Shown here: positions 25,127-32,965 of the stretch, one piece after another
Numbering within the stretch: position 1 is the stretch's first letter
Layout: each line of letters begins with the position of its first letter
From: Rugosimonospora acidiphila
Lineage (GTDB): Bacteria; Actinomycetota; Actinomycetes; Mycobacteriales; Micromonosporaceae
NCBI RefSeq assembly: GCF_039543385.1
Contig: NZ_BAABJQ010000004.1
Span: 62,001-126,000 of the forward strand
Direction of reading: 5' to 3'
DNA length: 64,000 nucleotides
Notes under the pieces: generated by a model
Told to the model about the DNA's origin: nothing
Databases searched by the model: none
Seen by the model: the letters and a program-made list of their open reading frames with translations, nothing else
Made by a program: the position numbers and the translations under genes

Positions 25127-25231
25127 GCGGAAGCGACCGAATCCCGGGGGGCGTAGGCCGGCGGACAGGCAACAGCTCCGTCCCGGGGGACCGTTCCGCC
25201 CACGGCGGCCGATCGAGGTGGGGTACGCGCA

Positions 25232-26833
25232 ATGGAGGGTGACCGCTCCGGTTGCCGCAGGACCAGGTACTCGGTGGCCCCACGCCTGACCCGCCAGCGG
25301 GCCGCGATCCTGGTCATCACCCTGTTCGCGCTCGCCATGGCCGGCTGCACCCCGAGCCTGCGCTGGGTGTCCGCGCCGGCCGCCGGACGGCCACCGGGCG
25401 CGGCCGAGACGTCGGCGCCCGGCACCGGCGGGACCGCCGTCCGGTGGACGCCGTGCCAGCAGGAGGCGAGCGCCCTGCTGACCCGCTTACCGAGCGGCAT
25501 CACGTACGACTGCGCCACGATCGAGGTACCCCAGGACTGGGCCGCGCCGGACAACGGCAAGACCTTCGACCTCGCGCTGACCCGGGTGCACAGCGCCAAC
25601 CAGACCGCCCGGCTCGGCTCGCTCGTGGTCAACCCCGGCGGCCCCGGCGCGTCCGGCGTGGACCTGGCCATGTATTTGTCGACCGAGCTACCCCAGGACG
25701 TCCTGCGGCGCTTCGACGTGGTCGGCTTCGATCCGCGCGGCGTCGGCAAGTCCGACCCGGTCAAGTGCTTCACCGACGCGGACGAGGACGCCACGTTCGG
25801 CGCCAACCCCGATCCGGTCAGCCAGGCGGATTTCGACGCCGAGGTGGCGCTCAACCAGAAGATGGCGCAGGGCTGCCAGGCGAAGTACGGCGACACCCTG
25901 CGGCTGTTCAGCACCGAGCAGGCGGCCCGGGACCTGGACGCGGTCCGCGCGGCGGTCGGCGACTCGAAGCTCACCTACCTCGGCTACTCGTACGGCAGCC
26001 TGCTCGGCGCCACGTACGCGCAATTGTTCCCGAAGAACATCCGGGCGATGGTGCTCGACGGCGCGATCGACCCCACCGCCAGCACGGTGACCGCGGTCGA
26101 GGGCCAGGCCCAGGGTTTCGAGCACGCCTACGACGAGTTCGCCGCCTGGTGCAAGCAGAATTCCTGCCCGGCCGGCGCCGATCCGCGCGCCACCCTGACC
26201 GGCCTGCTCGACACGGCGAAGACCCAACCGGCGCACAATGCCGACGGCCGCGACGCCACCGGCGGCTGGATTCTGACCGGCGTGGCGGAGTCGCTGTACT
26301 CGCAGGAGGAGTGGCCGCTGCTGGGGCAGGCGCTGGGCGACCTGACACACGGTAACCCCGCGAAGATCTTCCAGCTCGCCGACGCGTACGCCGAGCGCGA
26401 CTCGTCCGGGCACTACACGAACATGTTCGACATCTTCAACACGGTCGAGTGCGACGACGACAACAGCGGCGAGACCGTCTCGCAGGCGCGTGCCCTGCAG
26501 AGCCAGTGGCGGACCAAGTACCCGATCTTCGGCACCCAGATGGCACTCGGCCTGATCTCGTGCGCCGTCTGGCCGGCCAAGCGGGACCCGTACCCGACCG
26601 GCAAGGCAGTCGGGGCGCCGCCGGTCGTGGTCATCGGCACCACCAACGATCCGGCCACGCCCTACGAGCAGACCGCGAAGCTGGCCAGCATGCTCGGCGT
26701 CGGCCGGGTGCTCACCTGGCAGGGCGAGGGGCACACCGCGTACCCGCAGACCGAGTGCATCCGGCAGGCCGTCGACGGATACCTGGTCGACCTGAAGGTG
26801 CCGGCCGCCGGGACAACCTGCCCGGCACAGTGA
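25232..26833 (+). CDS. Exported alpha/beta-hydrolase lipoprotein (tripeptidyl aminopeptidase-like)
   Basis: A 533-residue secreted hydrolase of the actinobacterial SlpD/TAP type. The signal region ends LAMAGC (lipidated C39). An oxyanion-loop motif NPGGPGASG is at 134-142, the nucleophile is S253 in GYSYGS, and a C-terminal TAP-like domain carries GTTNDPATPYEQ and the likely His in GEGHTAYP. Family members remove tripeptides from extracellular proteins; some are proline-type peptidases. ATG 25232 is used, but GTG 25274 would give a more normal signal length. The upstream palindrome at 25105 may control it. Confidence 0.85.
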   Translation: MEGDRSGCRRTRYSVAPRLTRQRAAILVITLFALAMAGCTPSLRWVSAPAAGRPPGAAETSAPGTGGTAVRWTPCQQEASALLTRLPSGITYDCATIEVPQDWAAPDNGKTFDLALTRVHSANQTARLGSLVVNPGGPGASGVDLAMYLSTELPQDVLRRFDVVGFDPRGVGKSDPVKCFTDADEDATFGANPDPVSQADFDAEVALNQKMAQGCQAKYGDTLRLFSTEQAARDLDAVRAAVGDSKLTYLGYSYGSLLGATYAQLFPKNIRAMVLDGAIDPTASTVTAVEGQAQGFEHAYDEFAAWCKQNSCPAGADPRATLTGLLDTAKTQPAHNADGRDATGGWILTGVAESLYSQEEWPLLGQALGDLTHGNPAKIFQLADAYAERDSSGHYTNMFDIFNTVECDDDNSGETVSQARALQSQWRTKYPIFGTQMALGLISCAVWPAKRDPYPTGKAVGAPPVVVIGTTNDPATPYEQTAKLASMLGVGRVLTWQGEGHTAYPQTECIRQAVDGYLVDLKVPAAGTTCPAQ

Positions 26834-26984
26834 GCGCACGGCACAGTGAGCGCACGGTGACGCGCAGCCGATAGCCCTCCGATAGACCTTCGTGAGATCG
26901 TGTAATCCGACGGGAATCGACCGTGCGGATCCCCCGTCATCCCTGTGTCGTTGACGACGTTCCTTCCGACGGGGGTTGGTATCC

Positions 26985-27179
26985 ATGGCCGACACGGCTC
27001 TTACGCCGGCCGACGAGCGGCGGTTGATGGAGATCGTTATGGCGCACGACGCGCCACCAGGCCAGTCCGCCTGCCAGGCGTGCGGACTGCCTCATCCCTG
27101 CACGGCGAGCGCCGACGCCCGCCGTCGCCTGATCGCGGCCGGCATCGACCTCGATCTCGCGTCCACCATCTGGAGCTGA
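26985..27179 (+). CDS. Small CxxC-containing protein (64 aa)
   Basis: From ATG 26985, preceded by GGGGGTTGG, a 64-residue hydrophilic protein is read. It has a central cysteine cluster SACQACGLPHPC (CxxC then C six residues on) in the middle of two predicted helices. It resembles a minimal zinc-binding fold, but I do not recognise a named family. A TTG start at 26976 is less likely. It lies 151 bp after the hydrolase and is convergent with the LigD-polymerase gene. Confidence 0.62.
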   Translation: MADTALTPADERRLMEIVMAHDAPPGQSACQACGLPHPCTASADARRRLIAAGIDLDLASTIWS

Positions 27180-27201
27180 ATCCCGCGAGTCCCTTGGCGC
27201 T

Positions 27202-27258
27202 CAGCCTGTGGGGCGGCGGCCAGCCTGTGGGACGGCGGTCAGCCGGTGGGGCGGCGGT
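27202..27258. repeat. Three 19-bp tandem repeats abutting a stop codon
   Basis: Units at 27202-27220, 27221-27239 and 27240-27258 differ at one to three positions; the core reads CAGCCTGTGGGGCGGCGG. The third unit ends on the first base of the LigD-polymerase stop triplet. It fills the space between two convergent genes. Confidence 0.85.
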
Positions 27259-28268
27259 CAGCCGTTGCGGGCCCGGCTCGGCTGCACCCGCAGCGGTTCG
27301 CCCGGCATCTTCGGGTAGTCCGGCGGGTAGGGCAGGTCGCCGATGCCTTCGCTCTCGTCCTGCCGCGCCCATTCCAGCAGCGGGGTCAGGTCGTGCTCGA
27401 CGTCGTCGATGCCGGCGTGCGGGTCGGCGCCGGCCGCCAGCCGCGCCGGTACGGTGCGCAGATCGAAATCGTTCGGCTCGACCTGGGTCAGCTCGTCCCA
27501 GCTGACCGGCGTGGACACCGTGGCGCGCGGATTGGCCCGCAACGAGTACGCGCAGGCGATCGTGCGGTCGCGAGCCATCTGGTTGAAGTCGACGAACACG
27601 CGCTCGCCCCGCTCCTCCTTCCACCAGTTGGTGGTAACCAGATCCGGCCGGCGGCGCTCGACGCGTCGGGCCAGCGCGATGGCCGCCCGGCGTACCTGCA
27701 CGAAACTCCACTGTGGACTGATCCGGACGTACACGTGGACCCCGCGACCGCCGGACGTCTTCGGGTACCCGATCCAGCCGAGTTCGTCGAACAGGGCGCG
27801 CACCTCGCCCGCGACCGTCACCGCGTCGGCGAAGTCGGTGCCGGGCTGGGGATCCAGGTCGATGCGCAGCTCATCGGGGCTGTCCACGTCGGTTACCCGC
27901 ACCGGCCACGGGTGGAACACGATGGTGCCCAGCTGCGCCGCCCATGCCACGTGCGCCAGGTCGGCCGGGCACAGTTCGTCGGCCTTCCGGCCGCTCGGGA
28001 ACGCGATGCTGGCGGTCCGCACCCACTCGGGCACGCCCCGGGCCGGTACCCGCTTCTGGAAGAACATCTCCCCGTCGATGCCGTCGGGGAACCGCTGCAC
28101 GGTGGTGGGCCGCTCGCGCAGCGCCCGCAGGATGCCCTCGCCGACCGCGAGGTAGTAGTCGAAGACGTCGCCCTTGGTGAAGCCGCGCTCGGGAAAATAG
28201 ATCTTGTCGCGGTTGGTCAGCCGGACGTCACGCCCGGCCACCTCGATCTCCTCGGCCTTTGCCGCCAT
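27258..28268 (-). CDS. ligD: LigD-type NHEJ polymerase/primase domain protein
   Basis: A 336-residue stand-alone LigD polymerase domain (archaeo-eukaryotic primase fold), which adds or fills nucleotides at DNA ends in non-homologous end joining. The catalytic acidic pair is in RIDLDPQPG (D137, D139), followed by the SGGRGVHVY motif. Nearby FQKRVPARGVPEWV and FPSGRKADELCPADLA are family hallmarks. Ligase and phosphoesterase domains are absent, and no ku or ligase gene is in the window, so partners must lie elsewhere. The ATG at 28268 is the only good start. Confidence 0.92.
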   Translation of the reverse strand: MAAKAEEIEVAGRDVRLTNRDKIYFPERGFTKGDVFDYYLAVGEGILRALRERPTTVQRFPDGIDGEMFFQKRVPARGVPEWVRTASIAFPSGRKADELCPADLAHVAWAAQLGTIVFHPWPVRVTDVDSPDELRIDLDPQPGTDFADAVTVAGEVRALFDELGWIGYPKTSGGRGVHVYVRISPQWSFVQVRRAAIALARRVERRRPDLVTTNWWKEERGERVFVDFNQMARDRTIACAYSLRANPRATVSTPVSWDELTQVEPNDFDLRTVPARLAAGADPHAGIDDVEHDLTPLLEWARQDESEGIGDLPYPPDYPKMPGEPLRVQPSRARNG

Positions 28269-28405
28269 TCCATGACCCTAGAGGATCCGCGGCCGCTCGC
28301 CGGGTACGCCACGGGGAAGGATGGACCCGATCGTCCCGTAACGTGCGTAAAGCTCCGTCTGGGGCATTTTCCCGAAACGGTGGGACTATGGCGATCTTTC
28401 CTGGT

Positions 28406-28411
28406 TATAGT
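28406..28411 (+). promoter_or_regulatory. Candidate -10 element for the acyltransferase gene
   Basis: TATAGT lies 98 bp before the ATG. It overlaps the right arm of an inverted repeat GACTAT (28384-28389) / ATAGTC (28407-28412), so a regulator binding the repeat would occlude it. The -35 match is poor. The rest of the 240-bp region shows only repeated GCGCCAGG(A/G) motifs near 28459-28500. Confidence 0.35.
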
Positions 28412-28508
28412 CGCTGAGTCGTCCGCGAGGCGGTGCCGCGCGGGCATCGATCGCCACGCCAGGAGAACCGCCGCGCCAGGGCAACAGCCGCGCCAGGAGA
28501 ACAGCCGA

Positions 28509-29786
28509 ATGCGCATGCTCAACCACAACGACTATCGGGCAGCGCGCCGGTTCCCGGCGCTCGATGGGCTGCGTGCCGTCGCGGCACTGATGGTGGTGGC
28601 CTTTCACTTCGCCGGCGAGCGCTGGTCGGGGCTGTCGGGGTGGAGCGGCGTACAGATCTTCTTCGTCCTGTCCGGCTTCCTCATCACCACCCTCGCGCTG
28701 CGGGAGGAGGGCAGGGGCGGGCGGATCTCGCTGCGCGCCTTCTACCTGCGCCGGGTGTTCCGGATCCTGCCCGTGTACGGCGTGGTGCTGGTCGTGCTGG
28801 TCGGCGTGTACCACGCCCAGGACCAGTTGCGCGCGTCCGGAACGCTGGCCGCGCTGCCCTACTACGCCTCGACGGTGTTCACCGACTTCGCCCCGCCCGG
28901 GGGCTTCATGCAGTCCTGGACCATCGGCGTCGAACAGAAGTTCTACCTGCTCTGGCCGCTGCTGGCGTTCGCCGCCGGGGCGGTCGCGCTGCGCCGCCGG
29001 GTCGCGCTGACCGTCGGGCTACTCGGGGGGACTCTCGGGGTCATGGCCGGCTTCGACCAGGGCGCCGCGGTGCACTACGCGACCATCCTGATCGGCTGCC
29101 TGCTGGCGCTGCTCATGCACGACCGGCGGACCTTCCGGTGGGTACGCCCGTTGACGCACCCGGTGGTCGGGGCGCTGATCGCGGTCGGGTTCGCCGTGGC
29201 CCAGCTGACCATCCGGCCGGCGGTCGACTGGTTCGGTGGCGAACCAGTGGTGATCGCCGGGTACTCGGTGGCGGTCGCGCTGCTGCTGCCGTCCCTGCTG
29301 CACACCGGCCCGCTGCACTGGGCGCTCTCCCGCCGCCCGATGACCTGGGCCGGCGAGCGGTCGTACTCCCTGTATCTCGTCCAGGGGCTGGCCGGCATGG
29401 TGGTGATCGACATGCTGCGTACCCACCCGGGTGGCATCCAGGCCGCGCTGACCGCGCTGGTGGGACTGATCATGGCTGACGTGCTGCACCGCTGGGTGGA
29501 GCGTCCAATGATCGAGCTGGGTCGCCGGCTGAGCCGGCCGCGCCCTGTTCGCGAGCCGCGCCCCGTGCCCGAGGCGCGCCCGGCCGCTTGGGCGCTCGCG
29601 GGGGCCGAGGCACACCTGGCGGCCGAGGCACATCTGGCGGCCGAGGCACATCTGGCGGCCGAGGCCTACCTGGCGGCCGAGACCCGGCCGGCCGCGCCGA
29701 GGTCGGCGGTGGCGGCGACGGCCACCCGGCTGGCCCGAGAGGCCGCGCCCGGCGAGCCGACGCGAGCCGCAACGGGTTCGTCCTGA
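28509..29786 (+). CDS. Acyltransferase-3 (OafA/YrhL) family membrane protein
   Basis: A 425-residue integral-membrane O-acyltransferase with about ten hydrophobic segments. The N-terminal motif FPALDGLRAVAALMVVAFHF carries the catalytic-type His (H33), and GVQIFFVLSGFLITTLAL follows. Family members acetylate or succinylate cell-surface sugars, lipids or antibiotics; the target is unknown. ATG 28509 has AGGAG about nine bases upstream. The C-terminal tail of about 95 residues is cytoplasmic, Ala/Pro/Arg-rich, and contains a perfect six-residue repeat region. No other envelope gene is adjacent. Confidence 0.85.
   Translation: MRMLNHNDYRAARRFPALDGLRAVAALMVVAFHFAGERWSGLSGWSGVQIFFVLSGFLITTLALREEGRGGRISLRAFYLRRVFRILPVYGVVLVVLVGVYHAQDQLRASGTLAALPYYASTVFTDFAPPGGFMQSWTIGVEQKFYLLWPLLAFAAGAVALRRRVALTVGLLGGTLGVMAGFDQGAAVHYATILIGCLLALLMHDRRTFRWVRPLTHPVVGALIAVGFAVAQLTIRPAVDWFGGEPVVIAGYSVAVALLLPSLLHTGPLHWALSRRPMTWAGERSYSLYLVQGLAGMVVIDMLRTHPGGIQAALTALVGLIMADVLHRWVERPMIELGRRLSRPRPVREPRPVPEARPAAWALAGAEAHLAAEAHLAAEAHLAAEAYLAAETRPAAPRSAVAATATRLAREAAPGEPTRAATGSS
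29604..29675 (+). repeat. Four in-frame 18-bp repeats in the acyltransferase tail
   Basis: Four units of GCCGAGGCACATCTGGCG with minor differences (29604-29621, 29622-29639, 29640-29657, 29658-29675) encode AEAHLA-type hexapeptides. Units 2 and 3 are identical, a sign of recent slippage. Confidence 0.9.
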
Positions 29787-29806
29787 GCGTTCGGCCAATC
29801 GCGCCG

Positions 29807-29812
29807 TACCGT
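29807..29812 (+). promoter_or_regulatory. -10 element, leaderless msrB start
   Basis: TACCGT ends six bases before the msrB ATG, so transcription should begin at or within a base of the start codon. No ribosome-binding site is needed. Confidence 0.55.
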
Positions 29813-29818
29813 TGAGGC

Positions 29819-30235
29819 ATGGATCTTTCACAGACCGACCTACCCAAGACCGAGGATGAGTGGCGGGTCCGGCTGACCCCGGCAGAGTTCCGCGTGCTGC
29901 GCCAGGCCGGCACCGAGGCGCCCTGGACCGGTGAGTACACCGACACCAAGACCGTGGGCGTGTACCGCTGCCGGGCGTGCGGCACCGAGCTGTTCGCCAG
30001 CGACACCAAGTTCGACAGCCACTGCGGCTGGCCGAGCTTCTTCCAGCCCCTGGCCGGGGACCGGGTGCGCTACATCGAGGACACCTCGATGGGCATGAAG
30101 CGGGTCGAGGTGCGCTGCGCGAACTGCGACTCGCACCTGGGCCACGTGTTCGAGGGCGAGGGCTACGGCACCCCGACCGACCAGCGGTACTGCATCAACT
30201 CGATCAGCCTGACCCTCGAGCCCCGTGAAGGCTGA
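29819..30235 (+). CDS. msrB: Peptide-methionine (R)-S-oxide reductase
   Basis: A 138-residue cytoplasmic MsrB that repairs R-methionine sulfoxide in proteins. The zinc site is formed by CRAC (C51, C54) and CANC (C100, C103). The catalytic Cys is C125 in RYCINS; C69 in HCGWPSF is the likely resolving residue. Length and motifs are complete. It overlaps the next gene (GNAT) by 11 bases, and its start appears leaderless. Confidence 0.95.
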   Translation: MDLSQTDLPKTEDEWRVRLTPAEFRVLRQAGTEAPWTGEYTDTKTVGVYRCRACGTELFASDTKFDSHCGWPSFFQPLAGDRVRYIEDTSMGMKRVEVRCANCDSHLGHVFEGEGYGTPTDQRYCINSISLTLEPREG

Positions 30236-30731
30236 GCCGGCGCTGGCCGGGTCGGTGGGGGCCGAACCGGCCGGCATCGCGCTGGCGAGCTTCGACGAGC
30301 TGGCCGCCGGCACGCTGTACGCGCTGCTGCGGCTGCGCGTGGACGTGTTCGTGGTGGAGCAGAACTGCCCGTACCCGGAGCTGGACGGCAGGGACACCGA
30401 GCCCGGTACCCGGCATGTCTGGACCGGCTCGGACGGCCTGCCCACCGGGTACCTGCGGATCATGGAGGAGCCGGACGGCAGCGCCCGGATCGGCCGGGTC
30501 TGCGTCGCCGCGCCGCAGCGCGGCACCGGCCTGGCCCGGCGGCTGATGGCCGCGGCGCTGGAGCGGGTCGGCGACCGCGCCTGCGTGCTGGACGCCCAGT
30601 CCCACCTGGCCGGCTTCTACGCCAGCCTGGGCTTCGCGCCGACCGGGCCGGAGTTCGTCGAGGATGGCATCCCGCACATCCCGATGCGGCGAGCCGGCGC
30701 GGTCGCCCGGACGGCCGCCGTTTCCGGCTGA
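30225..30731 (+). CDS. GNAT-family N-acetyltransferase (ElaA-like)
   Basis: A 168-residue GNAT enzyme of the ElaA type. It begins with ASFDELAAGTLYALLRLRVDVFVVEQNCPYPELDG, and the acetyl-CoA-binding loop is RVCVAAPQRGTGLARRLMAA (Q/R-x-x-G-x-G/A). A C-terminal AQSHLAGFYASLGF helix-strand completes the fold. The substrate is unknown. GTG 30225 lies inside the end of msrB, so the two are translationally coupled. Confidence 0.85.
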   Translation: MKAEPALAGSVGAEPAGIALASFDELAAGTLYALLRLRVDVFVVEQNCPYPELDGRDTEPGTRHVWTGSDGLPTGYLRIMEEPDGSARIGRVCVAAPQRGTGLARRLMAAALERVGDRACVLDAQSHLAGFYASLGFAPTGPEFVEDGIPHIPMRRAGAVARTAAVSG

Positions 30732-30814
30732 GAGCCGCGTCACACCTCGCCGCGCGCACCGAGGACGGGCCGCACGCCGGAGGCGGCGGCCCTCACCGGC
30801 GACCCGGGCCGGCG

Positions 30815-31516
30815 TTACGGCAGGCCGGCGATCAGCTCCGGGACCGAGCGGCGCCGGCCGGTGTAGAACGGCACCTCCTCGCGCACGTGCCGGCGCGTCT
30901 CCGAGGCGCGCAGGTCACGCATCAGGTCGACGATGCGGTGCAGCTCGTCCGCCTCGAACGCGAGGATCCACTCGTAGTCGCCCAGCGCGAAGCTGGCCAC
31001 GGTGTTGGCCCGCACATCCGGGTACCCGCGGGCCAGCTTGCCGTGCTCGGCCAGCAGATCGCGGCGCTCCTCGTCGGGGAGCAGGTACCACTCGTAGGAC
31101 CGGACGAACGGGTACACGCTGACGTACGGGCGGGCGTGCTCATCGGCGAGGAAGGCCGGCAGGTGGCTCTTGTTGAACTCGGCCGGCCGGTGCAGCGCCA
31201 TCTGCGACCAGACCGGGGTCAGGTGCCGGCCCAGGACCGTGCGGCGCAGCAGCCCGTAGGCGTCCTGGAGCAGGTCGGAGCTTGGCGCGTGCCACCAGAT
31301 CAGCAGGTCGGCGTCGGCCCGCAGCCCGGCCACGTCGTACGTGCCCCGGATCACCACGTCCTTCTCGGCCAGCTGCTCGAACAACCCCTCGACCTCGGTG
31401 ATCAGGTCGTTGCGCAGCAGGGGCAGCGGTTGGCTGACCCGGAACACGGACCACATCGTGTATCGAATGGTCGCGTTCAGTTCTTTGATCCGCGCGGCGT
31501 TGGTCTGGTCGCTCAT
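30815..31516 (-). CDS. hemQ: Coproheme decarboxylase HemQ/ChdC
   Basis: A 233-residue chlorite-dismutase-fold enzyme that converts coproheme to haem b with peroxide, the last step of the coproporphyrin-dependent pathway. H118 (in NKSHLP) and Y135 (in YVSVYPFVRSYEWYLL) fall at the positions reported for the distal base and catalytic tyrosine of the Corynebacterium diphtheriae enzyme. GDYEWILAFEADELHRIVDL is a family signature. The start overlaps the hemG stop (ATGA), so it is coupled to the preceding pathway enzyme. Confidence 0.95.
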   Translation of the reverse strand: MSDQTNAARIKELNATIRYTMWSVFRVSQPLPLLRNDLITEVEGLFEQLAEKDVVIRGTYDVAGLRADADLLIWWHAPSSDLLQDAYGLLRRTVLGRHLTPVWSQMALHRPAEFNKSHLPAFLADEHARPYVSVYPFVRSYEWYLLPDEERRDLLAEHGKLARGYPDVRANTVASFALGDYEWILAFEADELHRIVDLMRDLRASETRRHVREEVPFYTGRRRSVPELIAGLP

Positions 31517-32934
31517 GCCAACGAGTCTAAGAGGTGCTCGGCGGCCGCCTCGCCGGAGCGTACGCAGGCCGGGATGCCAACCCCGTCGTACGCCGCCCCG
31601 GCCACCGCCAGGGTCGGGTGCGCGGCCAGTGCGGCCCGGACGGCGGCCACCCGTCCCAGGTGCCCGGGCTGGTACTGCGGCAGCCCGCCGCCCCAGCGAA
31701 CCACGTCCGCGGTGACCGGCTCCGGCAGCACGGTGTCGAGCAGCCGCCCGAGTTCGTCGCGGGCGAGCGTGATCAGCTCGGAGTCGGTGCGCTGCAGGAC
31801 GGCGGTGTCGCCGTACCGGCCGACCGACGCGCGCAGCAGCGCCACGCCATCGGCCCGGCGCAGGTGATCCCACTTGGTGCTGAAGATTGTCAGTGCCTTG
31901 ACCGCGTACCCCTCCACGGCCGGTACCAGCAGCCCGGACAGCGCCGGCAGCGCCGGCTCCGGCACCGCCATCCGCACGAGCGCCACGCTCGCGTAGTCCA
32001 GCACGCCGACCTGCTCCGCCGCGGCGCGGTCGACCTCGGACAGCAGCCGCGCGGCCGGCCGGGCCGGCACCGCGAGCACCACGGCATCGACGTCCACGGT
32101 GGACGGATCCCGGGTGGAGCCGACCACCAGCCGCCAGCCGCCGCCGGCGCGCGACAGGCTCCGCACCGGCAGTCCCAGCCTTACCCGGGCGCCGGCCGCC
32201 TCCGCGACCGCCGCCACGAGCCGGCTCAGGCCGCCGTCGATGGTGCCGAAGACCGGCCTGGCGCCCCCAGCCGCACCGCGCGCCGCCGACCGGGCGCCGG
32301 CCGCCATCGCGGCCCGCACCGCGGCGGCCAGGGTCGACTCCACGCGGGCCGCGCGGGCCAGCGCCGGCACCGTGGTAGCCAGCGAGAGATCGTCGGCCCG
32401 GCCCGCGTACACCCCGCCCAGCAGCGGGTCGACCAGCCGGTCCACCACCTCGTCCCCGAACCTGGCCCGGACCAGCGCACCGACCGCCATGTCCTCGTCG
32501 GGCGCGAGCAGCGGACCGCCCAGGTCCCGGTCCCGGTCGAGGTCCGGCCGCGCCACACCGTCGAGGCTGGCCGGGTCGGCCGGCACCCCCATCAGCGTGC
32601 CGCGCGGGATGGGCCGCAGCGCGTTGTCCACAGCGAGCGCGGCCTGGCTGGTCGCCGGGTGCCGGATGGCGTCGCCGAGCCCCACCCGGCGGACCAGTTC
32701 GGCCGCGGGGCTGGGCGAGCCGTCCGGGTCGCGCATGAGAAAGCTCTCCGCCCCGGCCTCGAGATATCCCTCCCCGAAGGCGTCCGTGCGCAGCTTCCCG
32801 CCCAGCCGGGCGCTCTGCTCGAAGATCGTTATGCCGGCGCGCGGCCCGAGCCGCTCGCGCAGCCGCAGGGCCGCGGCCAGGCCGGCGATGCCGCCTCCTA
32901 TGACCGCGATCTCCACTGACCGGGTTACGTCCAC
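31513..32934 (-). CDS. hemG: Coproporphyrinogen III/protoporphyrinogen oxidase (HemY/CgoX type)
   Basis: A 473-residue FAD-dependent oxidase. The dinucleotide-binding motif VIGGGIAGLAAALRL is at the N-terminus, and the C-terminal FAD contact is VAGAAYDGVGIPACVRSGEA. Central GSTMGVPAD-like and DPLLGGVYAG segments are typical of HemY/CgoX. In actinobacteria it oxidises coproporphyrinogen III for the HemQ route. GTG 32934 follows a TAGGCT box by six bases, so the mRNA is probably leaderless. It is divergent from an SDR gene over 31 bp. In many genomes the gene is named hemY or cgoX. Confidence 0.93.
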   Translation of the reverse strand: MDVTRSVEIAVIGGGIAGLAAALRLRERLGPRAGITIFEQSARLGGKLRTDAFGEGYLEAGAESFLMRDPDGSPSPAAELVRRVGLGDAIRHPATSQAALAVDNALRPIPRGTLMGVPADPASLDGVARPDLDRDRDLGGPLLAPDEDMAVGALVRARFGDEVVDRLVDPLLGGVYAGRADDLSLATTVPALARAARVESTLAAAVRAAMAAGARSAARGAAGGARPVFGTIDGGLSRLVAAVAEAAGARVRLGLPVRSLSRAGGGWRLVVGSTRDPSTVDVDAVVLAVPARPAARLLSEVDRAAAEQVGVLDYASVALVRMAVPEPALPALSGLLVPAVEGYAVKALTIFSTKWDHLRRADGVALLRASVGRYGDTAVLQRTDSELITLARDELGRLLDTVLPEPVTADVVRWGGGLPQYQPGHLGRVAAVRAALAAHPTLAVAGAAYDGVGIPACVRSGEAAAEHLLDSLA

Positions 32935-32965
32935 CCTCGCAGCCTAGGCACTTAGAGTGTTGGCC
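32935..32965. promoter_or_regulatory. 31-bp divergent promoter region, two leaderless starts
   Basis: For hemG (minus), TAGGCT is the complement of 32941-32946, six bases from its GTG. For the SDR gene (plus), TAGAGT at 32953-32958 lies seven bases from its ATG. The two -10 boxes are six bases apart, so each promoter's -35 region must lie over or inside the opposite coding sequence. Confidence 0.6.
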
